Source: Spinacia oleracea (lineage: Eukaryota; Streptophyta; Magnoliopsida; Caryophyllales; Amaranthaceae). From it: a stretch of 64,000 bases of DNA. Shown here piece after piece: positions 24,023 to 33,982 of this stretch (positions are counted from its first letter, which is position 1; every line of letters starts with the position of its first letter). The DNA lies in the NCBI RefSeq assembly GCF_020520425.1, contig NC_079487.1:108534141-108598140 (forward strand), given 5' to 3'. Made by a program: the position numbers and the translations under genes. The notes under the pieces are model-generated. The model saw only the letters and a program-made list of their open reading frames with translations. It searched no databases and was not told where the DNA came from.

Positions 24023-25510
24023 ATGTCCAGAGAAAGGTATCAATATACTCACATAATAATATACATGAAATTAAGCCCATATATAAATGTACATAATAAT
24101 ACTACATAGTAGCATGTATAAAATATTGTTGATGAATGAAACTAGATTTTTATTGATTATGGTGTTACACAACCTTTTGGCAGGGAGAGATTTGATGAGA
24201 TAGGCAAGAAGATCAAGAGAGATAACGACGCATTTTCAAGAGGAGGAGGAGGAGGAGGAGGTGGTGGTGGTGGTGGTGGAGGAAGGCGGCATTTTCAGTT
24301 GGGTCCTCCCGGAATACTAAACACAACCACCCCTTGCGCCGCGTGCAAGCTCCTTAGGAGAAGATGTGCTCAAGAATGCCCCTTTTCACCTTACTTCTCC
24401 CCTCATGAACCCCAGAAATTCGCCTCCGTTCACAAAGTTTTTGGTGCTAGCAATGTTTCTAAGATGCTCATGGTAATTTTTTTATTTTTTTTCAAACCCT
24501 AGTTCAATTTTCCTCCCTAATTAAACTCAAGAATCGCAAATATAATTTTTACATGGACTTACTTCGAAAAGGAAAATTATTTTCCAATTTTTTTTTTTTG
24601 GGTCTTTGTAGTAGGTTTGATATACTACGTATTACTACGTATCATTAAGGAATCAAGTCCAATTACCTGTTTCAGTGGTGATTGGGGCTGAACCTGGTAG
24701 GGAGAACTCGTATTCGATCCCCCAACGACAATTGAGAGGGTACTGGAACTTATCCATCCATAACTCGCTCCAAATCCGGATTAGCCCTAAGGGTGAACCG
24801 GGTGCTAACAAAAAAAATCTATTAAGGAATCAATTGATCAAATTTAGTTAACTGAATAAGATCGGTTCAAACTGTTCCATAGTCCTTTTATTGTCATAGC
24901 CCCTATAGAATTAGAATTAACAATAAAAAAAAATGTTTTTTTTTTAATTAGAACTGAAACAATAAACCGTATAACCTAAAGAAATTTATTGATGTGTTTA
25001 TGATGAATCTATATATAGGAAGTGCCAGAGAATCAACGAGCGGACGCGGCCAATAGCCTGGTGTATGAAGCAAATGTGAGGCTTAGAGATCCGGTTTATG
25101 GTTGTATGGGTGCAATTTCAGCATTACAACAACAAGTTCAAGTTTTACAAGCTGAACTTAATGCAGTAAGGGCTGAGATACTTAAATACAAGTATAGAGA
25201 AGCTAATCATTTATCCAACAATATTATTAGTACTAATAATAATATTAATAATAACCCAAACCCATCACCCTCTTCTCATGATCTTACTTTCTTTTCACCT
25301 GGGGCGGCGGTTTCAATAGCCGTGCCACCACCACTAACACCAGCAATTCCAACCCCTTCACCACCTCCTCCACCACCGCCGCCGCCGCCTCCTCTTCATA
25401 ATATTCCTCCCCATAGTTCTTCTTCCATGTATACACATGAACCCTCATCTTCTACTCCTGATCATGATCACTATAGCTCCATTTCTAATGAAGACATCTA
25501 CTTTGGTTAA
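24023..25510 (+). CDS. LBD15: LOB-domain transcription factor, LBD15-like (three exons)
   Basis: Nuclear plant-specific DNA-binding protein. Exons: 24023-24036, 24184-24472 and 25019-25510 (GT-AG introns), coding for 264 residues. The start is the ATG of MSRE, not the ATG 9 bp upstream, because only it stays in frame with ERFDEIGKKIKR, as in Arabidopsis LBD15 (ASL11). The LOB domain has the zinc motif C56-x2-C59-x6-C66-x3-C70 (PCAACKLLRRRCAQEC), the GAS block FASVHKVFGASNVSKMLM and EVPENQRADAANSLVYEA. The coiled coil ALQQQVQVLQAELNAVRAEI makes it class I. A 14-Gly tract (residues 25-38), a long poly-Pro run and an IYFG end surround it. LBD15-type genes affect vascular and shoot development, which is family knowledge. 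Intron 2 (546 bp) holds a SINE. Confidence 0.93.
24657..24820 (+). mobile_element. SINE in LBD15 intron 2
   Basis: A 164-bp insertion is bounded by perfect 13-bp direct repeats ATTAAGGAATCAA (24644-24656 and 24821-24833) and ends in an A-run. Near 24710 the text GTATTCGATCCCC resembles a tRNA-type B box (GGTTCGANNCC). These features fit a short interspersed element mobilised by LINE machinery, lying in the sense orientation of the gene. Confidence 0.8.
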
Positions 25511-25937
25511 ACATAGATAGATCTGATCTTAAGGTAACCAAAATTGATAATCCCATTATTAATTATTGTTTCTTTCATTTTTATTTACAATGTAATAATT
25601 AAGATGAGGATTACAAAATCCAGATTCTAGCTTTATGTTTTTTTATTGGGAATTGCTGATTAATTTGTCTATGTAGAGAGGAGTTGATGTAAAAAGCCCT
25701 TATTGGTAATTTATTCTACCTCAGGAGTAGATATTTATGGTTGAAGAATAATTATTTCATTGCATAATTTTTATCCCATAAATTTATACAAATATTAAAT
25801 GAAAACTATGAAATTCTTCCTGTTTTATACGTAGGACTTTGAATATGCAATTTGGTATGTAAGGGGTCGTCGCTAAAGAACAATACGAATTGGGTATAAA
25901 CCTAAATCCGCAACACTACCAATTAAACTAATTTATA
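25511..25937 (+). other. LBD15-like 3' region
   Basis: AT-rich sequence follows the stop codon. No canonical AATAAA was singled out. There are no other genes here. Confidence 0.3.
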
Positions 25938-26182
25938 CACTACAAGAATTTGTATCTTTAACGACAACCTAATTATATCAGGTCAAAAATCTCATCGTAA
26001 AAGTCTTTTGCGACGGACCAAACAAAGACGGGATTTGCGACGGGTTAACGACGAGATTTTTCATTAACGACGACCCCCTTTTATGACGGGTTTGTGACAG
26101 GAAACCCCGTCAATAATCAATGATTATTGGCCTTAATTTAGCGACGGGATTTCCATCATTAATGATACAATTTTTTATAGTG
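25938..26182. mobile_element. CACTA-type miniature element
   Basis: It begins CACTACAAGAATTTG and ends TTTTTTATAGTG, with the internal GACGGG/CGTCG palindromic text shared with 36864-37142 and 49370-49638. It encodes nothing. A matching 3-bp duplication is not visible. Confidence 0.75.
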
Positions 26183-27786
26183 TTGATATCCAATTACCCA
26201 TTAATTTCTCTTAAAACAATTTATACTTACAAATAAAAGTTAATATTGAAAATAAAAACACGATGTTTGTACATATATACAGTAGATTTTTCACCATTTA
26301 ATTCAATATTTTGGCAAAGGGCCTATGTTCAAGACTTCAAGTAGCTAGACAAGTACACTCGTAGTTCACAACTATATAAATTCCATTAATACCTTTTGTT
26401 TATAACGCGTGGAGTATCTTTTAAGCAAGTGACATACATAATTATCTATAGATACGTTATCATTTTTCCATACGCAGAAATTTAAATGCATGCACAATCT
26501 CAATACGGGAAAGCAGCAAGAGCAATACTCAAGTTGACAACGAGTAGTAACTAAATGCATATTTCAATAAAAAATTTCCCGAACGAGTTACAACATACAC
26601 GGACAATACAAATTATAAATGGTACGTGAACACATTCGAACTCATGATCTTATGGTACTTTCATTCTTAACCATTTAGTTGATATTTTATGCATGTTGGT
26701 TAGTTGTGATGTTGAGCTGTTGAGGCAGGTTATTGAACTTACATTTACTCGTAGCATTATGCTTAAGGAAACTCTCCAATGCATGCCATTGCCATGTTTA
26801 GAAATTTGAGCTTATAAATTAATTAAGGACTACACTTTGAGAAAATAAAGGTGGTGCCTTTGCACGTGTGCGAGATCGGGGTTTTACTATGGACTCTGTG
26901 CCATCATGCCATGGTTGTTTGTGCACTTTCTTTTTATCAACTTCCATTTAATTTTGTTCTCAAAATTGGGGTTCGGCAAAAGGTTTGCTTCTTATGTAGA
27001 CAATCTAATGCATTCATTTTCAACGTTGTCAACCCTCCAACTGTCAATTATAGGGTTTTATATGTCCTTTCAACTAAATTACATATAATACGTATACTAT
27101 GTATGTTCCTAAATAATTTTGTACTTCGTCCTTTTTTATTTATGTCATTTGCCGTTTTAATTTGTTCATACCCAACTTTACACGTTCTTAGATAATCGTT
27201 GCTTTTAATTGAATTATTATACTAAACTAGTCATTATTATGAAATTGTGTGATCTCAGCAATATTTTGACCAAGAGGAACTCGTTATAAGGATTATAAGT
27301 ATCCAGTTTCATTCTTGTATAGATTTTGAATTACACATAATGAAAATTTCAAAATAAACAACTGATTATGACCTAGGTGAGTGTTGCGCTACAGTTAATT
27401 TGGTTACTAGTTTCTACCTTTCAATCTTACCAAAGACCAAGAAAGCAACAAGGCCAGGATGAAATCGGGTTTGGTCCGATGTCATGGTTGCTTGATTTTG
27501 TGGTATACTCATCTCACTTTCCCTTCCCTCATCGACTTTGCTTGTCTTTAAACAATGCTATGTTAAGAAGTATTATATTGTTTTTCCTAAATCAATGATA
27601 ATGTGTATCATACTTAGGCTCACCTTATAGATCACCTATTCAGAAAAATATATTCAAATAATTAAATAAAGTTCAGATAAAATAAGTTTTTTAAAAATAA
27701 GATCTAATCAAGTGCAATTTATAGCTAGAATAAGTACAGTTAAATCCAAATAACTCCAGATATGTTAAAATCACGTAAATAATGTA
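26183..27786. other. Intergenic sequence, no gene seen
   Basis: AT-rich DNA with only short frames lacking domains (for example 26851-27195, rich in Phe/Leu by composition). No repeat family was recognised. Confidence 0.3.
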
Positions 27787-27966
27787 CTCCCTCCGTTCTT
27801 GAATGTTAGTCCTCTTTATGTATATATTGAGTTATTTTTATTTGTTAGTCCCTTTTATAATCTTTTATTATTTGTCTAACATTTGTCCTCATTATACCAT
27901 TTAAAATATCCAAATTATCCACTTGTTTACTCCCAAATAAATTTTTATCCCTATTATACTATTTAA
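27787..27966. mobile_element. Stowaway-like MITE fragment
   Basis: The left end reads TACTCCCTCCGT, as in the complete Stowaway elements at 46887, 47580 and 60135. The right end is not matched by an inverse copy. The element is followed by the hairpin text CCCGTGCGATGCACGGG at about 27969-27985. Confidence 0.5.
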
Positions 27967-28077
27967 ATCCCGTGCGATGCACGGGCTAAATTCTTTTCTT
28001 TATGAGATTTTTTTTTCAACTCTAAGAGATAGTTAGAACAATTATTGTTTCTATAACCAATGAGTATGACAGTTTTA

Positions 28078-28335
28078 ACGGGTCTTTATTTATTTTTTTA
28101 AAAATTTCATAATTTATCTCTTATTATCTTTTAGGGGTCTTTATTTATCTATTTTTATTTTTATCTTATTATCTTTTGAAAAGTTTCAAAACTTATCCAT
28201 TATTATCTTTTACTGAGTTTTATTTATCTTTTAAATTTTTTAAAAACTTATCCCTTATTATCTTTTACCAGTTTATTTATCTTTATCTCTTATTATTTTT
28301 TACCGGGTCTTTATTTATCTATTTTTATTTTTTAA
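28078..28335. repeat. Degenerate tandem repeat, unit about 60 bp
   Basis: GGTCTTTATTTATCT-like text alternates with CTTATTATCTTTTA-like text four to five times. The unit is AT-rich and imperfect. No coding. Confidence 0.6.
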
Positions 28336-30480
28336 TAAATCTAAAATAATATTATTGTTTGATGACATGGAAATCCTATGAGACACTTCAAATGCTCTTC
28401 AAAAAACTCTCGTTTATATATGCTCTTCAAAAAACTCTCATTTATATATATACATGGAAATTCCTTGCTTTTATAAAACCATTTTTCAACTTTAAAATAT
28501 GGAATTACCAAAGTATTACCGCCACCGTGATAATGGCTAAGGCTAGTACTAGAATTACGCGGCGGAAATAACCAATTTTAAACATTAAACAATAGTTAAT
28601 GACCTCCATACAAGTTGGAACCATAACGGCCCAAACCAAAATACATTAAATCAAAATCCATTAACTAAACTTGAAAATGTGTTATATTCTAGACTAATTA
28701 AAATAATTAGAGTTCAAAACATGGCAAGTAAATAAACTCTCTCATTCAACCCTTGAAAGATTACTTGGCTTGCAAGTCACCTCTAAAAACCTGTTATTAA
28801 AATTCTACTCCCCAACAATACAAGTGCAAATGATGGATCATTATAAGGTCATTATAGAAACGACCATGACCATAACATAAAGCACGTTATCAGCGAAAGC
28901 TGACTACATACAAGCTAGAATGAAATCCTAAAACTAATTAACATGCTTCATTCCAACCATAATAATTGAAATCACATGCAAAAGCCAACTAATAAAACAA
29001 TTAATCATGAAGACAAGAATCAAATCAAAACACGACTCTTGACTCATAGATTAATTAGAATAAGCATCGAACGGGCCTAAAAGAAATATCGATACGGAAG
29101 AGTGTTGGGAGCCCACCAAACACTAAAATAAATATCCATTACGGAAGAAAGTAGCCTTGTCGGACCATACCGACGGAATTCCAGCGCATAAAAAGAACAA
29201 AATAATCTTGTATCATTCGTAGGATTACAACTCCTTTGCAAGATACTCCCCCTATAGTCCATACTCAAGGTATTTACGTTCCAAGAGTTTTTAAGCTTAT
29301 TCAGATTGCACTAGTTTTACGTTTATTAATATTAATTTATTTAAAAAGTCGACTCAAGACCAAATCAAATAAGTCATTTAATAAATGAACAATCAAATAA
29401 TACTTCTTTTAGAATCATTATGACTTTTGATCAATACATTCAAAACTCAAATGGAATTACTCCAGGGTTCCTGTCAACAAAGTGTTGAGTCCACGACATG
29501 CCAGTTAACATGCGGGTTGTGCAATAAGCACGAAAGTTCCTAATTCAATTCACCTTGACTCATTTATGTATACCCACATCCGAGGCACGTGCGGTTACTG
29601 ATAGTGCAACATGGCACGAATATACCCGGCTCATAAAAATGCTAGACATTACGTACAATAGCATAAATCATTTCTTGCATGCGAATAAACCATACATGCA
29701 TAAACATACTTGGACAACATGCTTGTTATTTAAATTCAACAAACATAAAAACCAATCATAACATGCTTGCTCACATACTCAAACATGAATCCAATAATCC
29801 AAGTAAACATGAAGCACAACACATAATCACAACATGTATTCACATGAATTTAAGTTGGTCACCTGGACTTGTACGTACCTTGAATATCTAAGTACATGTG
29901 CCACTTTGTGATTCAATCCTTTAAATTAGAAATCTCCTCCTATCATTAAATAAATAAAACTTAATTATTATTCATGTTCATTAAATTTTCAGCAATTTTA
30001 TTTAGTTTTAAATCACTTGAATTAATTAGAGATTAATCGTTAATCATTAAAATAATACTTCCAATAAATCGTTTAAAACCCTAGCATGAATTTTAATTGA
30101 TTTCATGCATTAAACCTTTAAAAATCAACACTTCAAGACTTTAAACGAATCTGAAAATTATTATTGATTATCATAATTAAAATCGACATATTATTTTAAT
30201 CAATTAGCCATAGAATCGAGTTTAATCAAAACTCTAACCCTAATTCAACATTAAAAATCATTAAACTCATACAAATTGGAGCTTTATTTATATTTCAAAT
30301 CTGAAAATTCCTACTACTTCAAAAAATATCATCCCCAACAATCTAATCATCAAGATCTTCAACTTTGATGTCCATAACCAATTCCAATTGTAATTTAAAA
30401 ATAAATATCCAACACTAATCAAAAAAATCCATAATTTAAAACACATCTTTAAGTAGAAAAGATTAGGAAGAAGAGGAATT
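28336..30480. other. Intergenic sequence, no gene seen
   Basis: No domain-bearing frame. A 27-28 bp duplication (ATGCTCTTCAAAAAACTCTC) sits near 28390-28445. The remainder reads like decayed retroelement sequence but no family could be assigned. Confidence 0.3.
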
Positions 30481-30489
30481 ATACCAAGA

Positions 30490-30790
30490 CGACCTATAGC
30501 ACGACACATTCACTATGGTGGGTGTAAGCGAGCGCATAAATAAGAACAAGGAAAGGAGTATGCACGGAACAACAACGCAGGCAGCACGCGTGTTGTTGTT
30601 GTCAATGTGGTAAGCGCGCGGGGAATATGGCACACCAACATAGGCAACGCGCGAGGACAAGGCACATCAGCATGGGAGAGGCAGCGAGCGCCGCAGGTGC
30701 GCAGTGCGAGGGAACTGCGGGGCGCTGCTCGGTGGTGCGGTGCTCGGCCGAAGAGAAGAGAGGGGATGAGTGACGCGAGGGGAAAGAAAA
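30490..30790 (+). repeat. GC-rich island in AT-rich DNA
   Basis: This 300-bp block of GCGCGC/GGGCG text has the Arg/Ala-rich frame MVSARGIWHTNIGNARG at 30607-30822. It resembles the GC-rich leader blocks of the Copia elements in character, not in sequence. A gene is not supported. Confidence 0.35.
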
Positions 30791-30859
30791 GAGTAGAGAG
30801 AGAAAGTTTGAGGGTTTTGTGAAATTAATGAAGTGGGAATTTAATGAATTATGAGGGAG

Positions 30860-31440
30860 TATTTATAGTTTAGTATCCTAGGTGGGCTGGGATTGAGTGC
30901 AGTAAAGTTGGGCATGAACAAGGATTGAGCTTGAATTAAAAGGAATCATTGAATTATTCACTTGGGCTTCTTATAAAAATTGGACTGGACTTAGAATAAT
31001 TCAAATCATTTTTAATTTGCAAAACCCAATTATATTCCCAAATAGAAATTAAATTCATTTTCTCTGCAATTAAAAATAATACGGAGTAAAATATTTTTAA
31101 TTAGTAAAATACATTTAAATAAATATTTAAATACAACATTAATTTATAAAAATAATAAAATGCTTTATAAAACATTTATCTTCCTTAATATATTTAATTA
31201 TATTTATAATTACTTAAAAAATACAAGATATTATAAAACACAAAAAATATACAGATTATCTTCCTTATAAAAAAAATAATGCAAAATTTATTCTCATATT
31301 ATATAAGAAAATACAACTTTATAAGTGAAATAATAATTAAAAAATTACATAAAATAGTTTACGTGAAACGAAAAAAAGTTTGTTTTCATAATTGTATAAG
31401 TGGAATTCTCATAACTCCATAAACACTATAAGGTCAAATA
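30860..31440. other. AT-rich sequence, no gene seen
   Basis: No frames or repeats recognised except short poly-A/T runs. Confidence 0.3.
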
Positions 31441-31549
31441 ATTTGGAATTTGATTTTCCTTACATAGATTTAGGCAAATTTATTATGTGACATGAATGAT
31501 ATGCTTAACTTGCATGGATCTTTCATTGGTTGAATGAACATGTGAATGG

Positions 31550-32415
31550 CAGGGGCGAATCCAGGAATTTAAAAATGGGGGTTCAATTTTTTTTTTTTAA
31601 TTTGCTTTCTAATTTCTCATATTTGCTCTTTTTAGGGGGTTAATGTTGAGAGGTAAGTAGACGAAATATTAAAAACGGTTATAATAAAATACGTGGATGA
31701 TTTATGATATTTAATTTTGGTTTTTCATAACAATAAAACTCAACACTTAGTTCAAATTACAACAATAGTTTGGCGCAATTTCAATTTAAAATGAAAAAAA
31801 TGAGTTTATCATAATTTGAAAGAGATTTACTTTATTACAATAATTGTTACTGAACAAATAGTACACAAAAACACTAATAAGAAAAAGGAACATCATTCTT
31901 AACGCTTGTGGGGCATTATGCTATTATACACGAAAGAATTAATTAAGCCTCTAAGTCTAAGAAACATGCAACTATAAGTCTATAAAAGTGAAGTATAAAA
32001 ATACATTATTAGAAGTATATGTTATGGAAATTGCAAAACCTTTTTGAAGAAAAAATAACAATCCTTTTTTTATTTTATTTTTTCGTAAAAGCAAAATCAT
32101 GAACCATTATAGGAGAAAAAAAGGGATGACGGAAAAACGACTTGTAAAATGATAAGGAGAAAAAGTACAAAGGGGATAAAAAAAATCATATTTAGCCTCC
32201 CATTAAGAGGATTCAAACCCAGGTCCCATGCATGACATAGTATTCAAGAAACCATTATGCTACAAGTATATTTCCTTGTCACTAGAGTAAGTTAATTAGA
32301 CATAAATTAAATATTTCAAGTGCAATTAATTACCCATTATTAATTTTACAGTTTTTTTTCCAAAAATAATGGGGGTCCCTTTGGACCCCTCGGGGTCTAT
32401 ATAGGTCCGCCCCTG
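31550..32415. mobile_element. hAT-like non-autonomous element, 866 bp
   Basis: It begins CAGGGGCGAATCCAGG and ends AGGTCCGCCCCTG, so terminal inverted repeats are CAGGGGCGRA-type. It is flanked by perfect 8-bp duplications GTGAATGG (31542-31549, 32416-32423), the length made by hAT transposases. It has no coding capacity. Confidence 0.88.
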
Positions 32416-32823
32416 GTGAATGGTACATGGAATGTATTTTATTTGCAGGTTTGCAAGTGATGACTAGTATGACCCTAAATAAGATAGAAAGTATGATTTG
32501 CGTACACTTATTTTGAATGTAGTTATGAAATACACTATGCGTAGCCGTTTATATTTTTGTACGTAGTAATAATTAGGATATTTTCTTCAACAAAAGGTCT
32601 TTTATATTATGAAAAATAATAATGGATAAACATCTTAAAGGGGTTATATGGTTAGTTGTATACATTATTAATGATTTTGAAGGGATAATTATTGTTAAAG
32701 ATAAAAAAAATTATCACTAAAAAATAGGTAACTTTTGCATTATGTCGGATAACATTTAAGCATTTTAAGTTAACTTTAACTTCGACTTACAATATTTATT
32801 GTACACCAGTCTTATAAATAAAT

Positions 32824-33203
32824 GAGGTTTTTCTACGTTGTATCTATGTAGTACATTGATTTCTACGTTGTACCCAAACATTTTAAGTTTTACACATTGT
32901 ACCCTCGTAATTGCAAAACTTAACCGTTTGTATCCTTGTCTCCAACCCAATGTTAACAATTTCCGTTATATTTTAAAAAAATCAATAATTTTTTGTGTTA
33001 ACAACAAACATTGTTAAGGTTGATTATATAATATAGAAAAACCTTAGTTTGTTTAAAAAACAACGGAGGTTTTAAACGTTAGATTAACACAAGGATAAGG
33101 TTAACTACATATTACAACTGCAAGGGTACAATGTGGAAAATTTTAAATGCATGGGTACAACGTAGAAATCAAAGAAATATAGGGATACAACATAGAAAAA
33201 CCC
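32824..33203. mobile_element. Foldback-like element with long inverted repeats, 380 bp
   Basis: Left and right arms of about 85 bp are imperfect inverse copies (GAGGTTTTTCTACGTTG near 32824 and CATAGAAAAACCC near 33190). The 8-bp flanks AAATAAAT (32816-32823, 33204-33211) match exactly but are low complexity. No coding. Confidence 0.65.
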
Positions 33204-33982
33204 AAATAAATTTTTGTATTTTTTCAGTTATGTAAAATTAGTCCTATTTAGATGAAGATGGAGTCTCCCATTGAAGTTCATTTACGAATGTTCAATTCCA
33301 TTTTCAAGAAAGAATTTGAATTTTCGAGATAAAGTTTGGGTCATACTAGATCAAATTTAGTCTTATGCATGTAATTTATTTATTTCTTAATTAAAAGTGT
33401 GAGATTGGTTTAATTGTTGTTGATGCATAATTAAGGATTTTAGTTCACTTGAAAACAAAACAAACACAATAAACCTTAAGATTCAAACAGGAAACTTGAG
33501 TTTGAATTGTGTTATTTCAAAATAACACTTGCCACTATATTTTTCGATCATTAGTGATATTACTCTTAAGTTGAAGCGAGGTGTTACTTTTAGTTCATAA
33601 AGAAGTAAGACACACTTAATAGTGAGTACATATTAGTTTAGGTCGATTCAATGATATCAACAAGGAGTTCTTAGATATTTTTGGCAATGGGATAAATTTT
33701 CTTAATAAGCTCTTAGATATACTTATCAACCAAGGATAGTGTATAGACAATAACGAATGTTTTGCTTCATTATCTAAAATATTTCAGGGTTAAGACAAGC
33801 TAAAACATACTTATTTATTAATTATTTTGATGGTGTTGGATACATTTTATTCTCACCTAGAGTTACATAAAATTTCCAATAAAATGCTTGATTTCAAGTT
33901 TATGCATGTTTTGTTAAGAAATTTAAATAATTAAGAGCGTGTACATGCATGCATGATTTTTTTTTTCAATTGTAGTTTCATT

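Noticed and set aside
26600-26680. Possible tRNA-like text (TTCGAACTC)
   Set aside because: No cloverleaf could be drawn by eye.
29555-29891. Frames of about 70 codons
   Set aside because: No domains, atypical composition, inside noncoding AT-rich DNA.
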